A stretch of DNA of 51,009 bases, from the NCBI RefSeq assembly GCF_002368075.1, contig NZ_AP018314.1, positions 454,852 through 505,860 on the forward strand, read 5' to 3'. The position numbers and the translations under genes are program-made. The notes under the pieces were generated by a model that had not been told where the DNA came from, did not search any database, and saw nothing but the letters and a program-made list of their open reading frames with translations. Positions 25,817 through 33,844 of the stretch are shown piece after piece; the first letter of the stretch is position 1, and each line of letters begins with the position of its first letter. The DNA comes from Sphaerospermopsis kisseleviana NIES-73. GTDB taxonomy: Bacteria; Cyanobacteriota; Cyanobacteriia; Cyanobacteriales; Nostocaceae.

Positions 25817-27472
25817 ATGTACAATACAGAAAATAGATCGAATCAAGAAAATAATCTCCAGTTTTCTAACTTATTCATCAACCATCATCAAAATTGGCAA
25901 GGTAATTTTAACAATGTTTCCTTTGATGCAGAACAAATTAAATTAAAACTGAGGAATTTAGAAAAACCATGTTATATAGTTAGAAATGAAGGGATAATTG
26001 GCATCACAAACGAAGGTAATTTATCTCATGTCAATAATGGTAAAACAGCCCAGATGGAAATGTTAATGGCTGTTCCACCCTTAGCAATTCAACAACTAGG
26101 TGATACAAGTTTCCTCGATTTTTATGGTGTAAAATATGCCTATATGACTGGGGCAATGGCTCAAGGAATAGCATCAGAAGAAATGGTAATTGCACTAGGT
26201 AAACAAAGAATTTTAAGTGTCTTTGGTGCAGGAGGTTTATCCCCTTCCCGTGTCGAGAGTGCTATTAACAAAATTCAGCAAGCCTTAAATCAAAAACCTT
26301 ACGCTTTTAACTTACTCCATAGTCCCAGTGAACCAGCAATTGAACGTCTTAGCATTAATTTATATCTCAAACATCAAGTCAGAATTGTTGAAGCATCTGC
26401 ATTTTTAGATTTAACTGACAACATTGTTTATTATCGAGCCGCAGGATTAAGTTTAAATTCAGCCAATCAAATCCAAATCAAAAATAAAGTCATCGCCAAA
26501 GTTTCTCGCCGTGAAGTTGCCACTAAATTTTTGCAACCTGCACCTACAAAAATCCTTAAACAATTAGTTGAACAAGGTTTAATTAGTGAATTACAAGCCA
26601 ATCTTGCCAGCCAAATTCCTATGGCTGATGATATTACAGTAGAAGCAGATTCTGGAGGTCATACAGATAATCGTCCCCTGATATGTTTATTACCTTCCAT
26701 CTTAGAATTACGAGATGAAATTCAAAATAAATACAGATATGAAAACCCCGTCAGAATTGGCGTAGCTGGCGGAATTTCCACACCAAAATCAGCCTTAGCT
26801 GCCTTTATTATGGGTGCTGCTTATGTTGTTACCGGTTCTATAAATCAATCTTGTATTGAAGCCGGAACTTCTGAATATACCAAAGAATTATTAGCTCAAG
26901 CCGAAATGGCTGATGTGATGATGGCACCCGCCGCAGATATGTTTGAAATGGGTGTAAAATTACAAGTTCTCAAACGTGGTACACTCTTTCCTCTCCGCGC
27001 TCAAAAACTATATGAATTATACAAAAATTACAATTCAATTGAAGAAATTACCCTCGCAGAGAAAGAGAAATTAGAAAAGCAAATTTTGAAAAAGCCTGTG
27101 CAAGAAGTTTGGCAAGAAACAGTTAATTATTTATCCCAACGCAACCCAGATAAATTAACCAAAGCAGCAAGTAATCCTAAACTGAAAATGGCTCTAATTT
27201 TCCGTTGGTATTTAGGACTATCTTCTCGGTGGTCTAACAGTGGAGAAAAAGGTCGAGAAATTGACTATCAAATTTGGTGTGGACCGGCAATGGGTAGCTT
27301 TAATGATTGGGTGAGAGGTTCATACTTAGCTGAACCAAAAAATCGCCAAGTAGTAGAAGTTGCTGAACACATTATGACAGGAGCAACATTTTTATATCGC
27401 ATCCAAAACTTAAAAATCCAAGGACTACAAATTCCAGATGAATACAGTCAATATTTTCCAGAAAAATTATGA
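25817..27472 (+). CDS. PfaD-like trans-acting enoyl reductase
   Basis: FMN-dependent enoyl reductase of the nitronate monooxygenase-like TIM-barrel family used in trans by PUFA-type and trans-AT synthases; it saturates the enoyl intermediates. Seen: MEMLMAVPPLAIQQLGDTSF near the start, YAYMTGAMAQGIASEEMV, SVFGAGGLSPSRVE, VEADSGGHTDNRPL with His282, and the phosphate-binding IGVAGGISTPKSALAAFIMG then AAYVVTGSINQ. The product is 551 aa, normal for PfaD. The ATG at 25817 fits the aagagg site; a TTG at 25808 would overlap it. The stop overlaps the next start by 4 bp (ATGA), so the two are translationally coupled. Confidence 0.92.
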   Translation: MYNTENRSNQENNLQFSNLFINHHQNWQGNFNNVSFDAEQIKLKLRNLEKPCYIVRNEGIIGITNEGNLSHVNNGKTAQMEMLMAVPPLAIQQLGDTSFLDFYGVKYAYMTGAMAQGIASEEMVIALGKQRILSVFGAGGLSPSRVESAINKIQQALNQKPYAFNLLHSPSEPAIERLSINLYLKHQVRIVEASAFLDLTDNIVYYRAAGLSLNSANQIQIKNKVIAKVSRREVATKFLQPAPTKILKQLVEQGLISELQANLASQIPMADDITVEADSGGHTDNRPLICLLPSILELRDEIQNKYRYENPVRIGVAGGISTPKSALAAFIMGAAYVVTGSINQSCIEAGTSEYTKELLAQAEMADVMMAPAADMFEMGVKLQVLKRGTLFPLRAQKLYELYKNYNSIEEITLAEKEKLEKQILKKPVQEVWQETVNYLSQRNPDKLTKAASNPKLKMALIFRWYLGLSSRWSNSGEKGREIDYQIWCGPAMGSFNDWVRGSYLAEPKNRQVVEVAEHIMTGATFLYRIQNLKIQGLQIPDEYSQYFPEKL

Positions 27473-28803
27473 CTATGCCAGACAACAGAGAATTAAGCAG
27501 TCTGGAAGCAACAATGGAAATCCTCAATAGCCGTGCTAAAACCTGGAATTTAGTTACTATTAGTCGCATTAACGGCAACCTCCAAGAAGCAGTTATCAGA
27601 CAAGCTTTAGATATTATTCAATATCGCCATCCTAGTCTAAATTCTCGCATTATCCATTCTCAAAATCGTTTTTATTTTCAACCCATAGGTACAGAAAAAA
27701 TCCCTTTGCAAACAGTTATAAATTTAGATGAGGAACAATGGCAAGAAGTTGTTAATCAAGAAATGAATCAGGTAATTGATAGTAGCAAATGTCTAATGAG
27801 AGTTGTCATAGTTACTATCAAGGATAAGCCAAAAATTAATTATCTAATTTCCACCTTGCACCATGCAATTTCTGATGGTTTATCCAGTATTCAACTGCAT
27901 TCAGAAATTTTCACTTATTACCAAAAACTTACATCTGGTGATACCATTCAAGAATTTACCCCCTTAGAACAACTACCACCCATTGAAAAACTACTACCCA
28001 AATATACACAAGGTTGGAGAGGGAATACAAGCAGATTTTTATTATTGTTAAAAATTGGATGGCAAAAGTTTTGGAAACAACCAAAAACATTAAATTTTGA
28101 AAAGTATGTACCTATTTATCAACGGAATTGTGCAATTATCCATAAACAAATTTTTGCAGATGCAACTGAAAACTTTATTGCTCAATGTAAGCTAGAAAAT
28201 ACCACAGTCAACAGTGCTTTATGTGCCTTACTAATGTTGACAGTAGCTAGAAAAATTATCAAACCAAATCAAAAAAGTGTCTGCATGAATTGTCTATCTT
28301 ATCTTGATTTACGCAGACGTTTGCAACCTGCAATTAATAAGGAAAACTTAGCTGTTTTAGCTACATCTCTGATGGGGTTTCACACCATAAACAAAAATAC
28401 ATCTTTTTGGGAATTAGCAAGGGAAGTAAAACAAAATTTAGAATCGGGAATTAAGCACGGTGATATTTTTAATATGGTATTACTGGCTAAGTATCTAACC
28501 AAGTTTTGTTTTATCTTTCCTCAACAAGTAGCAGCTACAGTTTCAGTATCTAATATTGGCAAGGTAAACATTCCCAAATCCTATGGTGAATTAGAACTAG
28601 AAGAGATCAGTTTTGCAGGTTCTCATTCTTTATATGCAGGTATGTTTGTGATTCATGTGGCAACTTTTCAAGGCAAAATGCTGTTAAACTTTGTTTTTTC
28701 TCAACCTTCAATTAGTCGGGAGACAATGGAAGATATGGTAAATCAAGTTGTCTGTTACATCCTTCATTTATCATCCAATACTGCAAAAATTAGAGGTGCA
28801 TAA
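27469..28803 (+). CDS. PapA5-like acyltransferase (condensation-domain superfamily)
   Basis: A 444-aa stand-alone condensation-fold acyltransferase. The catalytic HHxxxDG motif is intact: HHAISDG at residues 131-137, preceded by INYLISTL. The N-terminal LSSLEATMEILNSRAKTWNL and the QYRHPSLNSRI block match the PapA5/WES-type branch, which moves acyl groups from a carrier protein to an alcohol. It starts inside the stop of the PfaD-like gene (ATGA overlap) and is followed after 4 bp by a free ACP, its likely donor. Mycobacterial PapA5 esterifies phthiocerol; an ester-forming or chain-release role here is inferred. No thioesterase is seen in the locus, which favours release by this protein. Confidence 0.87.
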   Translation: MTMPDNRELSSLEATMEILNSRAKTWNLVTISRINGNLQEAVIRQALDIIQYRHPSLNSRIIHSQNRFYFQPIGTEKIPLQTVINLDEEQWQEVVNQEMNQVIDSSKCLMRVVIVTIKDKPKINYLISTLHHAISDGLSSIQLHSEIFTYYQKLTSGDTIQEFTPLEQLPPIEKLLPKYTQGWRGNTSRFLLLLKIGWQKFWKQPKTLNFEKYVPIYQRNCAIIHKQIFADATENFIAQCKLENTTVNSALCALLMLTVARKIIKPNQKSVCMNCLSYLDLRRRLQPAINKENLAVLATSLMGFHTINKNTSFWELAREVKQNLESGIKHGDIFNMVLLAKYLTKFCFIFPQQVAATVSVSNIGKVNIPKSYGELELEEISFAGSHSLYAGMFVIHVATFQGKMLLNFVFSQPSISRETMEDMVNQVVCYILHLSSNTAKIRGA

Positions 28804-28807
28804 ATAA

Positions 28808-29113
28808 ATGAGCGAAAATCTTTATCAACACCCTGTAAAAACAGCCTTTAACACCGCAGATATTCAAGCTTGGCTAATAGATAATATTTCCCACATATTG
28901 GGACTTAACCCAGAGGAAATTGATATTAGAGAACCGTTAGATAGCTACGGTTTAGATTCATCTCAAGCCATAATACTTGCGAGTAAAGCTGAGAAATTTC
29001 TGGGATTTAAATTATCTCTAATCCATTTGTGGTATTATCCCACCATTGAAGAATTGGCACAGAGATTAGCTGAAGAATTAGAAAATTCAGACTCAGAAAT
29101 TTTGCAGATTTAA
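28808..29113 (+). CDS. free acyl carrier protein
   Basis: A 101-aa carrier protein with phosphopantetheine attachment Ser51 in DSYGLDSSQA, a canonical four-helix pattern and WYYPTIEELAQRLAEELE as helix IV. The last ten residues (ENSDSEILQI) are short, acidic and probably unstructured, resembling C-terminal peptides that bind TubC-type docking domains; the next gene encodes such a domain. It lies 4 bp after the acyltransferase gene. Closer to PKS/NRPS-type ACPs than to housekeeping AcpP (no DSLD core). Confidence 0.92.
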   Translation: MSENLYQHPVKTAFNTADIQAWLIDNISHILGLNPEEIDIREPLDSYGLDSSQAIILASKAEKFLGFKLSLIHLWYYPTIEELAQRLAEELENSDSEILQI

Positions 29114-29377
29114 ACAATACATAAACATTTTTGTAAGAATTTAGCTTGTAATTTCCAGCATTTTTCGCAAATTAACACGACACAAATAAAGACACGAATA
29201 AATTGGCAATTCTTTGATGTTAGCTGATTGCTGATGGCTAATAGCTGAATACTTACAAATTTTCAAGTTTTTCCTCCTCTAAGACTGACACTTCGCACGA
29301 ATAGAGGAAACATCATTCAGCGGAGTGTCTTCTTTTCCTTATGCTTTTTAGTTCGTTAAAACCTGGGAGATTTAGTC
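29114..29377 (+). other. structured leader between the ACP and docking-protein genes
   Basis: 264 bp without a gene. 29223-29256 is a copy of the attagctgaatacttac repeat. At 29276-29329 two interleaved stems are possible: cctcta (29276-29281) with tagagg (29302-29307), and gacacttcgc (29287-29296) with gcggagtgtc (29320-29329, one G-U pair). The topology is that of an H-type pseudoknot. It lies 49 bp before the next start codon, which has a gggaga ribosome site. Confidence 0.45.
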
Positions 29378-31273
29378 ATGAACGCATCCGAAATTTTAGC
29401 GAAACTCACTCAACAAGGCGTGGAATTTTGGGTTGAAAATAGCAAATTAAATATTCGTTCTCCTAAAGGAGTAATTACACCAGAAATACAAGCGGAAATA
29501 GCCACATATAAAGGAGATATTTTGGCATTATTACAAGAAATGAATATCGCTACAAAATCAGCTTCTGAACCTCTGATTCAAGGAATTAGTTTACAAACTA
29601 TTGGCAGGTTAATAGGTGGTTTTACAGGTGAATCACCTATAGGATATCAGCCACCAATTATTAATCCACAAATGATGGCTCAAAATCTCAGTGTGACATT
29701 TAGACCTTTACCTCATGGTTATCATAATCAAATAATTATTAAATTCCGCCAAGAATTAGCAATTAAATTAAAAAACTTGGGTGTTACTGTTATCCCTTGG
29801 CAAGAAGCAACCACGGAAATTTTCTATGATATTAAAATTCCTTTAGTTAATTGGAATTATTCTTTAAAAATCAAGGGTGTACGAGCAGAAATTGATGCAG
29901 TCATAGATGTAGAACGACCTAACTCATGGTTGAGAAAATTAGGAATATTTATAGCCGAAAATTTTTATAGTTTATCTTATCCCTGGCTAGTAAATCAGCA
30001 AAGACTGTCTGTTGTTCAAATCGCTAAATTAAGTAGTTGGGCGGAAGATCATGCAGCTAAATATGTGGAAGATCCCACAAATACTCAAGTGATCATTATT
30101 GGTGAACTAGATGAGGAGTTTGTAAATCCTTTAACCAAGTATCAAGACAAAATTAGCATTGGCATCAATACACTCATTAAAACATTTTCCGAAATTGTCA
30201 TTGGCGTATCTAATGATAAAATTTCCATTCTCAATATGAATCTATCAGATTCTATTTTCGAGAGAACAGAAATAGATAATTTTATTTCCAAATCTCTGAT
30301 TCCTAAAGTTTTTGTTCCCATCGCTCCCCTGTTAATGAATAGATTTGAAATCGGAGAATATAATCCTTATATATCTAGCTATACTCATAAATTGGTGAAA
30401 CTAGGTCAAGAACTAGCATCAACTGGTTTATTTCCACCAGGTTTTAAATTAGCGGAAGTTATTAAAAGAAAGTCCCACAGAGATATTGTTAATGTCATCG
30501 TCAATGGTAGAACGGGAGTTTCTTATGGTTTTGTCGCTTATGCAGAACCACCTTATTATGTAGGAAAACCAGAAATAACTGCTGCTGAATGGGAAAACCT
30601 ATTACCTGTTGGTGGATTTAGTAGTAATGAAATTCGTACAAATGAAGCAGGTAGACGTTATATTAAAATCCTCATTGCTGGAGAATATGTATTTAAACAA
30701 ATCCCCGATATTTGGTTACTTAGTTCTCGTTCCGGTGCTAATAAAACAGACTTAAATCTTGAAAAAGATATCCTTCGCATCGGTTTAAAAAATAATTTAC
30801 ATCTGCAATTACCACTAGGCAATCAGTCAAATACACTAGATATCAAACCTTCCTATGATATCTATGTCATGCTGGCAATTACTCTAGGTGCGGCTTTATA
30901 TACACCAGAATTAATTGCAAATGGTGCGCCAATTGTTCACTTTCATGGCTATCCTGCTTATGATTGGTTTCAAGAAAATGAATATTGTTTTGGTGTTGAT
31001 AATCCTTCTGTACCCTGTGGAACTTATGAATCAGGAGTGTTTAATTTTTTAGGTTTTTCTAACTTAGCTAATCAACCAACAAAAAATATCAAATTACTTA
31101 GTTTAATAGAACCAGATCATGGCACAAATTTTATTGCTCGTGATATGGACTATTTAGTTGATAGATTAAAAAATGGATGTGTAGCAGAACAAATTGAATT
31201 AGGTGGACAACATTTTGCTGCTCTCAAAGCAAATATAAGTAGTAAAAATCAATTCATCATTCATAGGGAATAG
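29378..31273 (+). CDS. TubC-type docking domain fused to an unrecognised ~570-aa protein
   Basis: A 631-aa product. Residues 1-55 (EILAKLTQQGVEFWVENSKL, then NIRSPKGVITPEIQAEIATY and KGDILALLQEM) are a classic TubC_N docking domain, normally found at the N-terminus of NRPS or PKS modules, where it captures the C-terminal peptide of the upstream protein. What follows is not a condensation, adenylation or ketosynthase domain and I do not recognise it. It is mostly alpha/beta with no TM segment; conserved-looking blocks are APIVHFHGYPAYDWF (~525-540), VPCGTYESGVFNFLG (~555-569) and IEPDHGTNFIARDMDYLV (~583-600), rich in His, Asp and Cys that could be catalytic or metal ligands. gggaga 8 nt before the ATG supports the start. 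Its position right after the ACP suggests it acts on a carrier-bound intermediate. Confidence 0.8.
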   Translation: MNASEILAKLTQQGVEFWVENSKLNIRSPKGVITPEIQAEIATYKGDILALLQEMNIATKSASEPLIQGISLQTIGRLIGGFTGESPIGYQPPIINPQMMAQNLSVTFRPLPHGYHNQIIIKFRQELAIKLKNLGVTVIPWQEATTEIFYDIKIPLVNWNYSLKIKGVRAEIDAVIDVERPNSWLRKLGIFIAENFYSLSYPWLVNQQRLSVVQIAKLSSWAEDHAAKYVEDPTNTQVIIIGELDEEFVNPLTKYQDKISIGINTLIKTFSEIVIGVSNDKISILNMNLSDSIFERTEIDNFISKSLIPKVFVPIAPLLMNRFEIGEYNPYISSYTHKLVKLGQELASTGLFPPGFKLAEVIKRKSHRDIVNVIVNGRTGVSYGFVAYAEPPYYVGKPEITAAEWENLLPVGGFSSNEIRTNEAGRRYIKILIAGEYVFKQIPDIWLLSSRSGANKTDLNLEKDILRIGLKNNLHLQLPLGNQSNTLDIKPSYDIYVMLAITLGAALYTPELIANGAPIVHFHGYPAYDWFQENEYCFGVDNPSVPCGTYESGVFNFLGFSNLANQPTKNIKLLSLIEPDHGTNFIARDMDYLVDRLKNGCVAEQIELGGQHFAALKANISSKNQFIIHRE

Positions 31274-31310
31274 GGAACAGGGAACAGGGAACAGGGAATA
31301 GGTAATTGGG
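31266..31310. repeat. GGGAACA heptamer tract
   Basis: Several heptamer units (agggaac / agggaat) that begin within the last codons of the docking-domain gene, so its stop codon is inside the repeat. Same STRR family as the tract at 49109-49171. Confidence 0.8.
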
Positions 31311-31354
31311 TTATTAATCTCCCTAGTGAAAAAATTGAGTAATTTGTGAGAATT

Positions 31355-32365
31355 ATGAACATCAATTCCAAAACATTACTGATTACGGGAATAGATAACT
31401 TTATTGGTTTACGTGCTGCTGAATTAGCTTTAGAACGGAGAATGAAAGTTCGTGGTTTACAAACTTCTGTGAACAGAAAAAATACCAATAATTTGGATAT
31501 TGATTTATTGTTTGGTAACATCACGGATTTTGCCATTGCCCAAAAACTTTGTCAAGCAGTAGATATTGTTTTTCATACCGAACAATTAGCAGCAGAAACA
31601 GGCGATATCAATAAATTTCGGGAAATAAATGTTGGTGGTACAATGAATATCGCAAAAGCCGCCAAAGATGCTGGTGTGAAAATTTTTGTGCATCTTTCCA
31701 GTGTCCTAGTTTATGGTTTTAACTATCCTCATCAAGTGACAGAATCAGAATTGCTTTGTGGAGAAAATAACCCCTATTGTCAAACGAAAATAGAAGCAGA
31801 ATCTGCACTTTTACGATTGAACGCACCGCCAGATTTTAATATTATTATTATCCGCGCTGGTGATGTTTACGGTCCGGGTTGTATTCCCTGGGTAGTGCGT
31901 CCACTTTTATTGATGCGTCAAAATTTATTTGCTTATGCCAATGATGGTAAAGGTGTAAGTAATCATCTCTATATAGATAACCTCATTGATGCTATTTTTT
32001 TGGCAGTTGAAAAAGAACCATCGGGAGAAATATCTGGAGAAATATTTAATATCACAGATGGACAAGAAACTTCTTGGAAAGAGTATTTTACAAAATTAGC
32101 TGCAATAGAAAATTTACCAGCTTTTATTTCTCTACCCAAAGATGAAATGAAATTATTGTTGCAAGTGCGTTACCAAGGTCAAAAACTGTTACGAAAAAAA
32201 GCCGATATTCTGCCAGAATCTTTAGATTTTATCACTCGTCCTTATGCCTATTCTATCGCTAAAGCTAAAACTATGTTGGGTTATCAACCAAAAATTGATT
32301 TGACTGAAGGAATGCGTCGTACTCATGAATGGTTGAAAAAAACTGATATCCAAAAATTGATTTAG
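31355..32365 (+). CDS. HgdA-like NAD-dependent epimerase/dehydratase, paralogue 1
   Basis: Short-chain extended NAD(P) epimerase/3beta-HSD-like protein, 336 aa, resembling HgdA, an epimerase required for heterocyst glycolipids. Catalytic Ser115/116, Tyr141 and Lys145 (YCQTK) are present. The cofactor end is altered: TGIDNFIG in place of the usual GxxGFIG (second Gly is Asn), and HTEQ (74-77) where paralogue 2 has HTAA. I chose the ATG at 31355 (MNINSKTLLI), which aligns exactly with paralogue 2 (MNLCGKTLLI); a GTG at 31346 is possible. The two paralogues have equal length and flank a methyltransferase gene, suggesting a local duplication followed by divergence. Confidence 0.88.
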   Translation: MNINSKTLLITGIDNFIGLRAAELALERRMKVRGLQTSVNRKNTNNLDIDLLFGNITDFAIAQKLCQAVDIVFHTEQLAAETGDINKFREINVGGTMNIAKAAKDAGVKIFVHLSSVLVYGFNYPHQVTESELLCGENNPYCQTKIEAESALLRLNAPPDFNIIIIRAGDVYGPGCIPWVVRPLLLMRQNLFAYANDGKGVSNHLYIDNLIDAIFLAVEKEPSGEISGEIFNITDGQETSWKEYFTKLAAIENLPAFISLPKDEMKLLLQVRYQGQKLLRKKADILPESLDFITRPYAYSIAKAKTMLGYQPKIDLTEGMRRTHEWLKKTDIQKLI

Positions 32366-32616
32366 GGAGTATCCCAACTTTGAAAAAAATCAACACAGCC
32401 ACACCAAAAAATCTCTGAAACTCTCTTACCTTTGCGTTCTTTGCGCCCTTTGCGGTAATGCCTCCGGCACGCTACGCGAACAATCATATCAGGATATTAG
32501 TGCATATTATTTCCATAGATAAAAATAAATTTACACATTTGGGATGCTGCCTTGATTTCAAGCTAAATTCACTTGAAACCTGTTCATTTTAATCACCTAT
32601 TACTTGGGATTTCAAG
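32366..32616. other. non-coding spacer with dispersed repeats
   Basis: Holds ctttgcgttctttgcgcc (32430-32447, cgcagag family) and gcctccggcacgctacgcgaac (32461-32482), the same words as around 780-810. No gene seen. Confidence 0.45.
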
Positions 32617-33453
32617 ATGTTGAGTAATTTCACTTCTCTGCCTGAAAACTTGTTAAATAACTTTATATCCCGCCCTAATCACTATCCCTTGAGAAGATTG
32701 TTTTGGAAAGGATGGTATAACCTTTTCACAGCTAATTATAGCAACATAAAAATTACTTTTATCAACTATGGTTATGCAGATGTAGAACCGAATACCAAAC
32801 AGTTAGAATTGAACCCATCTGAAGAAGAAGAACGTTATTGTCTTCAACTTTATCATCATGTTGCCAAGGCTATCTCACTGCAAGAATTGGATGTTATTGA
32901 AGTAGGATGTGGACGTGGTGGTGGTTCTTCATATATTATGCGTTATTTACAACCAAAAACAATGACCGGGGTTGATTTTTCCAAAAGCAATATAGCATTC
33001 TGTCAAAAAGCAAATTCTGTTCCCCAACTAAATTTTCAACTCGGAGATGCAGAATCTCTACCATTTAATGATTGTTCCTTTGATGTGGTCGTTAATGTTG
33101 AATCGTCACATTGTTACGGTTCACCTGAAAGTTTTTTCGCTGAATCTTTTAGAATTCTACGCCCAAATGGTTACTTTTTATTTACTGATTTTCGCCCAAG
33201 AAAAGACATTGAAAAAACAACCATATCATTAAAAAATACTGGCTTTAAAATATTAAAATCGGAAATAATAACCCCTAATATTCTCAAAGCTATGGATTTA
33301 GAAAATGAAAGAAAACTAAAAACAATTAACCAGTATATTCCTAAATACTTACACATAGTCGCCAACTGGTTTGCTGGATGCCAAGGAACTCCCATGTATG
33401 AAGCATTTAAAACCGGAGATCAAGAATACCTTTGTTATGTTTTGCAAAAGTAA
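32617..33453 (+). CDS. SAM-dependent methyltransferase similar to mycobacterial Rv2952
   Basis: A class I methyltransferase, 278 aa. Motif I is DVIEVGCGRGGGSSYI (92-107), followed by TGVDFSKSNIAFCQK, GDAESLPFNDCSFDVVVNVE and SHCYGSPESFFAESFRILRP with GYFLFTDFR. The combination of INYGYAD near residue 49, the LYHH segment, the GCGRGGG loop and VNVESSHCY closely recalls phthiotriol/glycosylphenol-phthiotriol dimycocerosates methyltransferase (Rv2952), which O-methylates the phthiocerol chain. Methylation of a hydroxyl on the locus's lipid is the inferred role. It lies between the two epimerase paralogues, same strand. Confidence 0.85.
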   Translation: MLSNFTSLPENLLNNFISRPNHYPLRRLFWKGWYNLFTANYSNIKITFINYGYADVEPNTKQLELNPSEEEERYCLQLYHHVAKAISLQELDVIEVGCGRGGGSSYIMRYLQPKTMTGVDFSKSNIAFCQKANSVPQLNFQLGDAESLPFNDCSFDVVVNVESSHCYGSPESFFAESFRILRPNGYFLFTDFRPRKDIEKTTISLKNTGFKILKSEIITPNILKAMDLENERKLKTINQYIPKYLHIVANWFAGCQGTPMYEAFKTGDQEYLCYVLQK

Positions 33454-33498
33454 CTTTTCTTTCAATCTTTCAACAAAAAATGCTCGATTTAAAAATTA

Positions 33499-33744
33499 AT
33501 GAAACGTTTACTGATAGTTTATTACTCACATTACGGAGATGTGAATCGTGCAACTCAATCTTTTACAAAATGCCTCAATATACCAGAAATTGAGATTCAT
33601 TGGGAGTGTATTAAACCAAAAGCAGATTATCCTTATCCTTATAAAATAGTTGCATCTCATTTATTAGCGACGTTTTCCCATAAATTGAGTCAGGTGTATA
33701 GAGGAATAAAAAATGAATTTGCTGAAAATGCAATATTACTCTAA
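33499..33744 (+). pseudogene. truncated flavodoxin-like (dialkylresorcinol condensing enzyme-like) gene
   Basis: Encodes 81 aa that match only the N-terminus of flavodoxin-like proteins annotated near dialkylresorcinol/aryl-polyene loci: MKRLLIVYYSHYGDVNRATQ (FMN-binding phosphate loop YYSHYGDV) and IEIHWECIKPKADYPYPY. The full-length relatives I know are roughly 250-300 aa. After LLATFSHKLSQVYRGIKNEF the frame stops, and I found no continuation in another frame; AT-rich ttgagaattgagaattg repeat DNA follows. Likely a decayed gene; a functional short protein is less likely. Confidence 0.6.
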
Positions 33745-33844
33745 ACCCGAACAAATAGCACCATTCTTATCAATTGATAATTGAGAATTGAGAATTGATA
33801 ATTGTTTCATTTTTTTTTACGCCGACCCACTTATAATCATTGCT

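Noticed and set aside
29223-29329. Hammerhead ribozyme or glutamine riboswitch in the leader
   Set aside because: A ctgatg word is present but no matching GAAA core with flanking helices; the conserved glutamine-riboswitch words are also missing.
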